Positions 11,160 to 21,589 of a stretch of 64,000 nt of DNA are shown piece after piece. Both the position numbers and the translations under genes were made by a program. The stretch lies in assembly GCA_030704615.1 (NCBI GenBank), contig CM060731.1:70970756-71034755 (forward strand). The letters are read 5' to 3'. This DNA comes from Takakia lepidozioides (taxonomy: Eukaryota; Streptophyta; Takakiopsida; Takakiales; Takakiaceae). The notes beneath the pieces were generated by a model. That model was not told where the DNA came from, searched no databases, and was given only the letters and a program-made list of their open reading frames with translations. Each line of letters starts with the position of its first letter. Positions within the stretch are counted from its first letter, which is position 1.

Positions 11160-12800
11160 TTCCTTCAATTTGGCTCTGACCACTCCCATTTCACTACCGT
11201 AATTCCCTCCTCCTGCAATCTCAATTTGAAAGGTTCACCGCCACCTTTGGCAAGAAGACAGTTTGACATTTTATACCAACCGTTATTCCTCACAATGATG
11301 AAAAGTTACACCAACAGCAAACCATTTAAAAGCCATCACGATGCTTCCCCTCATAATAGGCTCTTTCAACAAAACCTGAGAGAAATGACCAAGTTCGACT
11401 CAAACAACGACATCCTGGAAAACAACCTTCTCTACAGTTCGTGTGTGTGTGAGGAATCGGAGGACGTACGTGGAATTTCAATTTTCACGATTGACTACGT
11501 GGATCGTGGGCATATGGTAAATGTGTATGAAATCTGTGCATGAAGTTGTGAACAGACCTGACTACAAGGCCAGAACCTGCGCCTCCTGGTTTTCGCCCCC
11601 CTTATCCATCTCCAATCCACGTTTCGGCGGACAATCCCTTTCCGTTGTCCGTGAAATTGCACCGTGGCGGGAGGGAGTCCATTTGTGGCGGCTCTATCAC
11701 CATGGCGGGAAGGGGGAGCATGTAAAACGAGCATCACCCGGCCACTCTGCTCACTTCATTTGCTGTTTGCAGCTTCTGCCACCATCTTTCTTACTTAATT
11801 CTGATTCTTGCAATGCTGCCCTTGAGACAACTGCAAGTGACCGGATCCTTTGATCTCGCATTCAAAGACACTACGTGTACAGATTGCAGACCCCAAATGC
11901 CTGGAGAGAAATGCCAAAGGGCATTCAATGCATGCACGGTTTTTTTGCGCTTTTGGGAAACGGAGTTGAGTGCATAGGAGGCGTGTTTTGCCCGAGTTTG
12001 CTGCCGAGCCTATCCTGCATGCCTGCAGCCAGCGGCTTTTGCACGTTAGGCAGCAGTCCCCTCTGCTGTATGATTACCATTTGTGGTACAGACTCACCGG
12101 CCTCCCCTGTCCACTTGGGTCTTGGATGCGACTTATGGAGTATGTAGACAGAGTTGCTGTCGCGTAGGTACACCAAAATCTCCCATGTAACATAAACCCA
12201 TTTCTCATTATGCTTGCATGTGAATCCACGGGGTAATTTCCATGTTATCCCAGCTGATGTGGGTTCGCAAATTCTCGGTGTATAGGTGTGGTGTGAGGGG
12301 ACCTCAACCTGGCATTGTGCGATGGGTGTCGAATGGACCCTTCTCTGCGATGGGAGAACCACTACGTTGAGTTTTGTTTTTGCTGAATCATTTGGCAGAG
12401 CACTGTGTTCACTTCTCACACATCATGCACATTTTCTCCAAGAATGCATGTAAAGCGGAGCCATACAACGACATCATTGCAGTGTGTTTCCTTCACCTAA
12501 TTTTGAACGAAAAAAGTTAACGGATCCATGTCAGTTGTGTGAATCACTACAATCTAGTTGTCTGGAGGATTGTAAGTGGTTTGGGTTTAACGTCTCAAAG
12601 TCGAAAAGGCCATAGTGTCGGATGCACGACACGTGTTCATATTTGAAATCAACAATGGCCGGATCTTTCACTACAGATCGGGGGGTGTGTGATCACACTC
12701 CCCTCCTTGTCCTTCTTTCCTCCTTTGCATGTCTTGGTCTTCCTCGCCTCGTCTTTGTCTTGGTCATGGTCTATGTCCTCGCTCGTCTTCATCTTTGTCA
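11160..12800. other. No recognisable gene; probable decayed element sequence
   Basis: Frames of about 100-160 codons occur on both strands without a motif I recognise. The right end of the CACTA element should lie here, but no convincing TAGTG terminus with a matching left end was found. Confidence 0.35.
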
Positions 12801-12807
12801 TGGTCTA

Positions 12808-13109
12808 TGTCCACGCCTAGTAAGAAGCGCTCGACCGCCGAGGCAAGCATCACCTCCTCCCACTTCTGCACATTCCTCCGCCCCGCGGTGCGAAGGAGCC
12901 CCCGCCTGGCTCGACTGAATCCGGTACAGATGGCGTCGTTGCGAGAGGGAAGGCAGAGCGGTGGGCGATCTTCGAGTTCGGATTTTGACACAAGCGAGTA
13001 TAGCATGGGCGACGACGATGAGGTGGAGGACAGTTCGGAGGAAATTGCACCTCCATCTGCAGAGTCTCTCCAAAGATGCGCAAACGGCACAAAACCACCG
13101 CGCTCATGA
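12808..13109 (+). CDS. Orphan first exon, basic then acidic protein
   Basis: The ATG at 12808 opens MSTPSKKRSTAEASITSSHF, followed by RRSPRLARLN and an acidic stretch (DDDEVEDSSEEIAPP). The frame is clean to about 13108. A good donor GAG|GTGAGT lies at about 13109-13117, so it could be a first exon. The style (SPRLA motif, Ser/Asp/Glu-rich tail) is common in plant transposon-borne N-termini. No downstream exon could be tied to it because the LINE relic starts immediately. Function unknown. Confidence 0.4.
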
Positions 13110-13125
13110 GGTGAGTTCTCCTACC

Positions 13126-14560
13126 CTACTTGTGTTCTGGGCGTTGAGTTCTCCTGAAACTGAAACTGGGATGCACATATCCACAAAGTTGTTCCAAACG
13201 GATGTTCGTAGTATACAGGGCAGTAGAAGAAGAAGTGTTCTTCAGTTTCAATTTCCCTTGCTGCGCCCTATGCAGCTGGACATAGGCGGTCCTCCCGTTC
13301 AGGTTTTCCAATCTGCCAGTCTCTATCCGTAGGTTGTGGAACCCACCCTGAACCGCCCCAATGCCCTCAAGAGGGAAGGAGGTAAGGGTGCTGAAAGGTA
13401 ATTTGGTCTGAAGATTCTATCATCGCGGAGCACCAAGAATGTCTCTCGATAGAAGTGGAGCTTGTTGTGAGATTGGGTAGCATCCAAGTTCTCTTGACAT
13501 GTAATTTCCATAAGCTCTCTCCGAATTAGTCTGTTGCGGTCATGTAATGGATGTGATGTCCACCTCATGTGGGTTCATTGTAATAGGAAAAGCAGTAGAA
13601 AGTCCGTTACGTTTCAATAAACTGTCCACTCGAGCATACCAGGAGTTCCCGAAACCTGCAACTTTGAGCCTCATAGATGTTGTGAGGGCCCTTGCAATAG
13701 CCCTTTGGGTGGAAGGGCCTGCAATCTATGGAGAAAGATTGTAAGCCTGAATTGTGCCTCGGATTGCAATGGTACACATGCGAACTCTGCACTAGGATCT
13801 GAGATGGAGTTGTGCTCCTGGCGCCAAGCATTGCTTGGAGAAAAGATGACTGTAATGGTTCCAAATTCTTTTCCCACCAGAGACAGGGACACCAGGTGCC
13901 CAAAACTCACAACCATTGATGGTAGCAGGGCTGACGACGGTGTCAAACAACCACTTTTTGGTCGGGGGATGCCGCAGATGTATTTGCTTGCATTTGGCGT
14001 GAAGGCGGACGGAGGCCGCCTTACCTTTAGTCAATCTGTCCAAGGCAGTGGCTGCAAAGTGAAACTTGGGGGAGTGGGAACCAGACCTAGGTACCGGTAT
14101 GATTTGACAATCTCAATTTCCTGCTGGTTGAAGATGAATCTACGATCAGCCTGGCCATTGAAGACCATGATCTTGGTCTTGCTAAGATTGACTTGCATCC
14201 CATAGTCTTTGCAGAACTGTTCCAAAATTTTGAATGGCGTTGCAGAAAGACCGGGGATTGTGCCAAAAGGGCAACATCATCAGCGTAGAGGAGATATGAT
14301 TGGGCAGAAAATGAAGTTAGGCAGAAAACATCCCTGAACATGGTTTCAATTTGTGTCATGGGGGAGGACATCGTGGAAAAACCTTCAGGTCTACCACTGT
14401 GTGCAGAGGGACTAGTTTTTAGGTCAAGGAAATGTTGCTTTGTCACGTCATTGCACCTCTGTTGGAGTACGCATTTGCTATATGCGTTGATAACTCTAAC
14501 GAGGCTAGGTCTGCAATATCCTTTCAATTGAATTGTGTCTGCACCTGTGTTTACCAACAT
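13126..14560 (-). pseudogene. LINE (non-LTR) reverse transcriptase, 3' half, decayed
   Basis: On the minus strand the RT catalytic box YLLYADDVALL lies at about 14290-14260. It is followed in another frame by FCKDYGMQVNLSKTKIMVFN (about 14215-14155) and SYRYLGL. Further on come LFDTVVSPA..GCE.WAPG (about 13950-13900), the QSSFLQAMLGAR segment (about 13860), a RFRVGS motif (about 13345) and a cysteine-poor C-terminal tail to about 13126. This order is diagnostic of plant LINE ORF2 after the fingers domain. The endonuclease and start of RT are missing, as expected for 5' truncation. Frameshifts and stops are frequent. Confidence 0.9.
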
Positions 14561-14904
14561 TGAGAGTCTTTAGGCCTTTTGGGGCTCCGTTGCTGGGCTC
14601 CGCCATACAGCCATTTGCTGATTGTGTGAATAGATGTCCACTGGATATGTGCAAAACCCGGATGGATGTTCTGTTTCCTGGTAAGTTTCATGTGGTATTG
14701 ATGTGAACCCGCCCACATTCTGTTTCTCACTTCACCAATGAATGGGCTTACATGTTATGAGGACATTTTGTCCCTCTCCTTTTCAGTTTTTGGCACTTTG
14801 CGCTGCAGGGGAGTGGGTTTGAGGTCAGCCAATCCATAGTTGTGGTTGTGGGATGGTTTGTGCTCTGGTGACGTTGTGTTCAGTAGGACTACAACTGATG
14901 CACC

Positions 14905-15336
14905 TTGTGTGTGGGATGTTTTTGGCAGCGGAAGGGGAGTGAAGCTGCAGCAAAGCACTCACAGCCACCACACAATGCCAACCAACACCAACCTTGGCAC
15001 CCACCCCCTGCCGGATGGTCTCCACAACAGAGTGCACCATGGGGAGCCCCCCCTGCTTCGGGGTCGTGGCGCTGGCTTCCTGATGTTGCCACGTCACAAT
15101 GGGGCCTCCCACATCTCCATACGGCCCTCCCCCCTCCGGCACACATCAGTCACCCCCCACAACGTATGACGGCGCTGCTCCAGAGCATGGGGGCAGGAAA
15201 CGGACATCAGATCTGAGGAAGGAACAACATCATGCCATGAAACAATGGGAAGGAGATGGAGAGGGAAGGGTGGCTGCAGGGCTAAAGCGCCACAAGGTGA
15301 GGTGCATGGAAATGGAGTCATCAATGCTGGCTGCGA
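14905..15336 (+). CDS. Probable first coding exon of a transposon-like gene (Pro/Gln-rich)
   Basis: Two overlapping frames read Pro/Trp/Gln-rich sequence (HPPPAGWSPQQSAPWGAPP) and then GGRKRTSDLRKEQHHAMKQW...SSMLAAK. The second frame ends at a fine splice donor, AAG|GTAAGG, at about 15337. A one-base shift between the two frames may be damage. The low-complexity head followed by a charged helix resembles N-termini of plant TE-encoded proteins. I place it in the same plus-strand gene as the exons at 16.2-18.2 kb by orientation and spacing only. Confidence 0.35.
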
Positions 15337-16204
15337 AGGTAAGGAACACTGGCAGCGTGATTTGCGTGGCCTGGCATTGCGTTACCTTGACTCAAGCGTA
15401 CAAGACATTGACCAGCAGTCCCAGAGTGCCATGTCAACAGTAATAGAGGGCATAAATGGAATGTACGAGTACACACCTATCCTGCCAATCGTGATTTTAT
15501 AGTGAAGCAATGTGGGAAGATAATGAAAGGAGAAAGAGCAAAACTGAAAGATAATGGGCGAAGACTGGTGTGAGGCCAATGAACACTGAACCCGCCTATT
15601 GGGATAAGCTTGTTGCCTACTGGGAGTCCCCTCGTGGACTTGCAAAGGCTGAAGGGATGAAGCAAGCGCGTGCTTGTGTCACGAACCCCTCGCGTTGGGG
15701 CCGGGCAGGAGTTGCAAGCCAAGCAGCCCGTTTGGTAATCTCCCTCACCCCCTTCTCATTGCTCTTACGTTGTGGCATGTTCTGATGGAAGAGACACCCA
15801 CGAGTGGGTTTTATTGCTTGTGCAGAATTAGTTGTTATGTGATATGCAGGGCAGTGCTTTGTCCATATGCTCCTGGCATTTTGTACTGACAGTGTGTGGA
15901 TGGGCAAATACAGAAAAGACGCAAAGCGCGGAGCCCGTCACTGTCCGAGCTCGGGGCGGAGTGCAAGAACGCTGCGACTGGCACCCCATCAGAGTCTGTT
16001 TTGAGCCAGGTATGTTTTGAAGTCCGGTTTCCATTCATGAATCTGTTGTTGTACTAAGATTTGGTGGGTATGTGGGGCCCCCACGCATGGTACATGAGGG
16101 GTGTTATGCCAAACCTAGCCATCTCCGAATGCCTGAAATCCTGCACATTCGGCCTCTTCTTCTGGTTTTTAACAGTACGGATGGGTGTTTGTATGCGTAG
16201 GGAG

Positions 16205-16440
16205 CGGGGAACTCAATGGCAGCCCGCATCGGGGCCCTGGAGAGGCTTGCGGCTCTCTCTGCGGAGCGGGAGAGGGAATGGAAGCACAACTGAAGAAGAT
16301 AGTGGAACTCATGATGGGGCAAAAAGGGGGTGTGACGGGTGGCATTATGGAAGACCCCCTGTTGCGACCATTGTACCTAACAAGGAGGAAGTAATTGTAG
16401 TGGGTAGGGATGTGACAGAGGTCCGGGCTGTTTGTTGATG
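16205..16440 (+). CDS. Short helical exon of the same transposon-like gene
   Basis: A frame gives MAARIGALERLAALSAERER, then after a one-base shift MEAQLKKIVELMMGQKGG. This is a heptad-like helical segment typical of the coiled-coil part of TE proteins upstream of their catalytic domain. It lies between the Pro-rich exon and the FCP1-like segment, same strand. Weak evidence for expression. Confidence 0.35.
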
Positions 16441-16507
16441 ATATTCACAGTGGGGGCAGGGTCCACTCGTTGAAGAGGGAGAGGTCCAGCAAGTTGGTGG
16501 GGATGAC

Positions 16508-17277
16508 ATGGACGATGGGGGGGTCATTGCTCATGATGGGGGAAAAGGGGAAGCTATAGTGGGAGAGGGTGGTAGTTTGCCTGGTCCAGGCTGCAGGGGG
16601 ACCAAAACTTTGCCCTCCGGGGTGACTGTTGTCTCCCAACCCACTGAGGTGAGACCCCGTGACACCCCTTCAAAAGCTCCTTTCATAGAAAAGTCGAAAC
16701 TAATTGTTCTAGACCTGAACGGGATCTTGTGCCACTCTATTCCTAACTTTCAGCCCAACCCGAGGCGTCATTGGCCATGGGTGTTGACCACCAACAAGTA
16801 TGTTTTCCCAAGGCCCCAGGTCTGCGAGTTTTTAAACCTTCTCTTCCGGTATTTATACGTTGGGATAAGAGGAGTGTGACCCCTTGACAGAGAAAACCCC
16901 ACAAAAGGGCTGCCGTACAGAACTTACAGAAGAAACTGTCGAGGGTGTGGTCGGAATTTTCTGGATTTAACGAATCCAACACCCTCCTAGTGGATGATTC
17001 ACCACACAAGGGGAGGGGGAACTCCCCTTTGAACATGGTCCATCCATTGTCGTTTGATGTCACTGGCAATGTCAGTGAGGGGCCCGATTCAGACTACCTT
17101 TTAGAAACAGTCTGGCCCTACTGCCAAGATTTGTTTTGCTCCAAGGATGTGCGTGTCTTCACAAGCACGCGGAGGCTGACCCCAACTGGCAGCTTGAATG
17201 TGGGAGAGGATGGGGTCGTTGGGGGAAGTACTTCTACGCCCATGCAGGTGAAACTAACCTTACTGTTTGCAACATGA
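16508..17277 (+). pseudogene. FCP1/HAD-type phosphatase-like segment inside a transposon-like gene
   Basis: The first block (16508-16876) contains KLIVLDLNGILCH (about 16695-16735), the variant DxDx motif of the plant HAD/NLI-interacting phosphatase-like group (DLNG instead of DLDET). It is followed by KYVFPRPQVCEFLNLLF, where the family has RPG/RPH..EFL. An intron-like gap ends at GACAG (about 16890). The second block gives KKLSRVWSEFSGFNESNTLLVDDSPHKG (the DDSP motif that binds Mg; about 16930-17015), then DYLLETVWPYCQDLF. The fold order is correct. The missing second Asp in DLNG suggests weak or no phosphatase activity, as in the plant family. It may be a captured host exon set or a normal part of this element family. 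Confidence 0.7.
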
Positions 17278-17356
17278 CATCGAAGCCAAAGTCCATGTTT
17301 GTTTTGTTCCCCCTGGATGCCCTCTCACGCAAGGCTGGCACTATATGTTTTGCAGG

Positions 17357-17658
17357 GACCACATGTACACGGAGTGGCAGTGAGGTCGAATGTGAAGAAG
17401 GTGGGTCCTGCACCTACGACCATAGTGCTACGGCAGCAGCATTCCAGATTCCCCCCCCCTGGCATGAGGAGGCAGCGCCCAAGGTATGGTTGTTCCCAGC
17501 CCCTCTCCGCAAACCTACTTGGTTGGTTTCCTTTATGGATACACTTCCTAAAGCGTTGCAATGTGTATTCATTGCAGGTGAGCAAGAGGAGTGGGCTGTC
17601 CCCGGCACCATCATCGCAGGACGTGGTTCCCCAGGCATGCATTCATGGCTCCTTGCTT
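17357..17658 (+). CDS. Small exons of the transposon-like gene
   Basis: Two short exons can be framed by splice signals. TTTTGCAG precedes GPHVHGVAVRSNVKK (17357-17401), which is followed by GTGGGT. A second acceptor CATTGCAG (about 17578) precedes VSKRSGLSPAPSSQDVVPQ, ending near a GC dinucleotide at about 17636. Both are phase 0, matching the phase-0 exon at 17825. No function can be read from them. Confidence 0.35.
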
Positions 17659-17824
17659 TGCCTGGCTGGTTTTTAGTAGGGTTATTTTTGCCAGGAAGTT
17701 GTAGTGCTAGGGTCTGAGCAGGGTGTTTGTTAGCTTGCTCCGTGGAGGTGTGTTTATACCATTGCAACCACCAGAGTTCATGTTATTCTTATCTGTCTGA
17801 CTAAACCTCTTTTTGTTGCTGCAG

Positions 17825-18235
17825 TTGAAGACACGTGGGCAGCTTTCCTCAGTTGCCACCCTCAGCGACGAGCTTCGCTTCAAGGTACGTTGGTACACCG
17901 TGAATTGGCTGCTGATTCAGTATTGTGGCAACCAAGATCGTTTCCATGCCCAGCTGCGCTTGACTTTCACCCTGTCATTGCTATATTTGTTGCTGAGTGG
18001 ACCCTGATGTTGGTGTCTGCAGATATCAGATCCTGTGTTTCTCCTGAACCCCCATGACAAGCGGTCAAAGACAGCCGCCGCCAAGGCGGAAGTGGTGGGA
18101 ATAGCCGGGGTTGACAAGTTCCACTGCAAGGACATTCGATCCGGGTGGTACAAGGTGAAAGTCCACGAGATCATGCTTCCAAGTGTTACATTGCCTTGCC
18201 CAAATGTGGACGATGCCCCCCCCAGACCACACTAG
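17825..18235 (+). CDS. 3' exons of the transposon-like gene (17825-17884 and 18023-18235)
   Basis: The exon LKTRGQLSSVATLSDELRFK is bounded by CTGCAG and GTACGT. A 138-bp intron ends at CTGCAG, and the last exon starts ISDPVFLLNPHDKRSKTAAA. It continues through GVDKFHCKDIRSGWYKVKV to a TAG at 18233-18235. Just past this stop, another frame reads HVKGTVTLWPEKS. A short block ending in a hydrophobic-Trp-Pro motif is a common C-terminus of proteins carried by plant En/Spm-like elements, so a small indel probably truncated the tail. Splice sites and phases are intact, which makes this the best-supported part of the gene. Confidence 0.55.
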
Positions 18236-18239
18236 CGCA

Positions 18240-19235
18240 CGTGAAAGGCACGGTGACTCTGTGGCCAGAGAAGAGTATGAGGAAAGGTAAAAGTATCAAG
18301 TGACATTTCATGTTTGTAGTCCCTGTTGGGTGTGTAATGATACTCATAGAAGTGTGTATGATACTCACGTTACCAGTTTTGAACATTTGGGCCATGACAA
18401 TTTAAGTGATGTCCGGAAACCATGTATGTTGGCATTTAGTCTTGCTCATATGCAGGTGTGTCGTGACGGTCTCTAATTTGAATGTAATATCACATTTCCT
18501 GACTTGTCGTCGTGTCCGTCCACCTTCTATGTGTATGTGTGATGGTCTTTGGTCTCCCTGTTGCCTCGTCTATTTGGTTCATTAGCGTGATGTTGTGCTT
18601 GCATCGTGGTCTGTGTTCTCAGTCTCGCCTAGTATCATTGCTTCTCAATTCCCCCGGCATATGGGTGAACCACTAAAACCAGTAGAATGCATCAGAACCA
18701 TATTTTCAGCTTAGAATGCAGGTCAGTTGGAAACTCACACAAACCACTACGAGTGCTCATTTTTCGTGCTTTCCTACTGTAGTGCAACCAACTAGCACAG
18801 TGGCAGCGGTGTTGGCCAAAGCAGTCCCGAGATGGCACAAGCACTCTGCGTCTTTCCACTAGCAGTCGTACCCGTCATTGCCATTGTGTGGGGACGACGC
18901 CACGCGTCGACCCACACACTCTCCACGTGGTCCCCATGGATTCGTCTGCCAGAAGTTGTGCAGTTGACTTCGCCAGTGGCTGTTGCGACGTCACATGCAG
19001 CACTCCAAGTGATGTGGCCGACTGCGATGTGGCGTCTTGGGCCCGTGGCCACGCGGCAGCATTGCCGCTCGTCGCGGCGCCGCCACATCGGCATCCACGT
19101 GCGCATCCACATCCGCGTCCATGTGTCACCGCGCCCCGGGTGAGTCAGTCCACTCATCCGGAGGAAAAAGTCAAAGTCAGCCCAAAAGGTCAGACACATG
19201 GGCGGCCCGCCTGGTTACGCCACGTGGTTCTTCAG
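18240..19235. other. No recognisable gene
   Basis: 18.24-18.80 kb is plain AT-balanced sequence. 18.80-19.15 kb is GC-rich with many ACGTGG/CCACGT words but no motif in any frame. Confidence 0.45.
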
Positions 19236-19264
19236 CATTAATCGCATTAATCGCATTAATCGCT
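19236..19264 (+). repeat. Three tandem ATTAATCGC units
   Basis: A 9-bp unit ATTAATCGC is repeated three times in perfect register. It sits just upstream of the Copia linker region. Confidence 0.85.
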
Positions 19265-19474
19265 GAGCAGTTGTTCGCGCGTCTGCGTCCTTTACCACTC
19301 CAATCATTGGATGTCCAACCCAACTACCACGTCTGTTGTAAACTAGTCTGTTGTAACTTCCAGTCGATCCCAGTTTTTTGACTTTTACGACTCAAAATGA
19401 GTCGTTACCCCAGTGGTAAATGACACGAATGCTTCTAGTGTGAAGCCGATCTCAACGGGAGCCAATCTGATCCC

Positions 19475-19938
19475 ATGCAATGGCTTCGAGTCGAGGGCGA
19501 CCCAGTACCAGTTTTCGCACCAATTATTCCACCAGCACCACTGGCAGCACCGTTACTGCAGCAAGACGTTGTACTCAGCTTCCCCAATAGTGGCTGTGGG
19601 GATCCCGTAGACATGGACACCAATGATCCAGAAGACGATCAGTTCATAGATCAGCGTCTGGATGACGAGATGCGGGATGTTGAAGCTCTAGCAGCAGCTT
19701 CGAGTGGACATGACCTGTGGGAGAACATGGGGGCCCAAGACAAACTCATGGCAGAGGTCCAACAAGTTAACGCGGATCAGCAGGAACCAGCCCTTGGAGC
19801 CAGACAACGGAATCCACCTGCACGTTTTGGGGATTGGATTTATCATGTTAACAGGAACTCCTATGCATGTGTTGCCAGCATGGACGACATGCCAGAAGAG
19901 CCAGAGACATTCGAGGAAGCGAGTGCAGCTACGGCGTG
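19475..19938 (+). pseudogene. Ty1/Copia integrase-RT linker, interrupted by a DNA transposon
   Basis: An acidic low-complexity stretch (PEDDQFIDQRLDDEMRDVEA) is followed by RQRNPPARFGDWIYHVNR and EEPETFEEASA. This is the Copia pol linker that immediately precedes the RT start (normally ..EEAL..DKE.W..AM). The frame breaks at 19936, exactly where the 26-bp inverted end of a DNA transposon begins; the RT resumes at about 24439 with VSPQKDQWLLAM. So the two Copia pieces were one gene before the insertion. Confidence 0.85.
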
Positions 19939-20089
19939 AGCCTAGCCGCGTGAGCCCAGGAGCTCGACTCACGCTTTGCCCTCTAAGCGTGAGCCCAGGG
20001 GTTTAGTGGAGGAAGAAGCAGGCCCCATACCCGAGTCCTCTGTTTAGAGAGGGTCCTATTGTCATGGAAGCAATTATAGCGCTTAAAAA

Positions 20090-21485
20090 AAGAGGTATAG
20101 AAAGAATGGAATGGTCATTGTGAAACTTACTGAGGTTTTCTTATTGAAGAAGAGGTGAAAAAAAAAGGCTGGGTGAGTCATCATGAATCTTATTTAGGGA
20201 TTCTTGCATGAACAAGAGACAAGAAAAGTTTGGATGCTCATTGTCAAGCTATCTGACGTTTCCAGTATTTTATCCATGGTGGATGGATGATGGATGGATG
20301 ACATATTGAAGGAGAGGTTAAAAATAATGAGGATGGGCAAGAACAGGCCCCAAAATATGACCCCTCATTGTGAAACAGGCAATGGTTTTTGTTAATGTAG
20401 ATGAGGTGAAAATTAAACAGATGGTCATCTTCAAGCTTATTTAGGCTTTGTTTGTGAAGAAGATGTGTAACAAAATGAGCGGTTTATTGTGGAACTTGTT
20501 CAGGTTTGTGTTATTGAAGATGAGGTGAAAAAAAAACACATGGTCATTGTGATTGCTTATTTAGGGTGTGTTTGTGAAGAAGAGGTAAAAAAAAACATTG
20601 AGCATCCTTGTGAAACTTGTTTAGGATTCTGTTATTGAAGAAGAGGTGAAAAAAAAAGTTAAGCTCTATCATTGTCAAACTTGTTCAGGTTTCTGTTATT
20701 GAAGAAGAGGTGAAAAAAGATTTCAGATGGTCATTATGAATGTTTATTTAGGGTTTGTTTGTGAAGAAGAGGTGAAAAAAATATTAGATGGTCATCATGA
20801 ATGCTTATTTAGGGTTTGTTTGTGAAGAAGAGGTGAAAAAAAAAGTTGAGCTCTATCATTGTCAAACTTCTTTAGGTTTCTGTTATTGAAGAAGAGGTGA
20901 AAAAAAAACCAGATGGTCATCATGAATGCTTATTTAGGGAATAAATTAGGGATTGTTTGTGAAGAAGAGATGAAAAAAAACTTGAGCTCTACCATTGTCA
21001 AACTTCTTCAGGTTTCTGTTATTGAAGAAGAGGTGAAAAAAAACCAGATGGTCATCATGAATGCTTATTTAGGGTTTGTTTGTGAAGAAGAGGTGAAAAA
21101 AATTGTGCTCTATCATTGTCAATCTTGTTCAGGTTTCTGATGATGAAAAAGAGGTGAATAAAAAATCAGATGTCATCATGAATAAATTAGGGTTTGTTTG
21201 TGAAGAAGAGGTGAAAAAAAAACTTGAGCTCTATCATTGTCAAACTTCTTCAAGTTTCTGTTATTGAAGAAGAAGTGAAAAAAAAATCATATAGTCATCA
21301 TGAATGCTTATTTAGGGTTTGTTTGTTTGAGGACGTGGAAAACAAATGAGCTGTCATTGTGAAACTTGTTCAGGTGCCTGTTATTCAAGAAGAAGTGGAA
21401 AAAAAAACAGATGGTCATCATGAAGCTCATTTACGCAATGCTTCTGTAGAGGCCGTGAAAAAATAAAATGAGCTTTCATATTGAC
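20090..21485 (+). repeat. Tandem array of GAAGAAGAGGTGAAAAAA units
   Basis: About 20 imperfect units share the core GAAGAAGAGGTGAAAAAA. They alternate with two spacer types: TCATCATGAATGCTTATTTA-GGGTTTG and CTATCATTGTCAAACTT-CTTCAGGTTTC. Unit spacing is about 60-65 bp, and the two spacer types together give a higher-order unit of about 125 bp. Divergence rises toward both ends of the array, as expected from unequal exchange. It is non-coding; the one 75-codon frame in it is just repeat translation. Confidence 0.9.
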
Positions 21486-21589
21486 ACTTGTCCATGTTTT
21501 GCAGGCCCTCGAACAAAAAAAAGTTTTTGTTTTGTTTTGTTTTTTTTTTTTGGCCCGGGGCAATATTGGGGGTGGGGGCAGAAGTGGTG

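Noticed and set aside
11195-12670. CACTA-type terminus candidates (CACTACC at 11195, CACTACAG at 12669)
   Set aside because: Neither has a matching inverted end or 3-bp duplication on the other side of the TNP2 relic.
13705-14205. Plus-strand 166-codon frame
   Set aside because: It lies antisense to the LINE RT relic, which explains the region through several domain motifs.
20090-21485. Repeat-spacer pattern resembling a CRISPR array
   Set aside because: Spacers are only two recurring types and units are diverged; the context is a plant transposon, with no cas genes.
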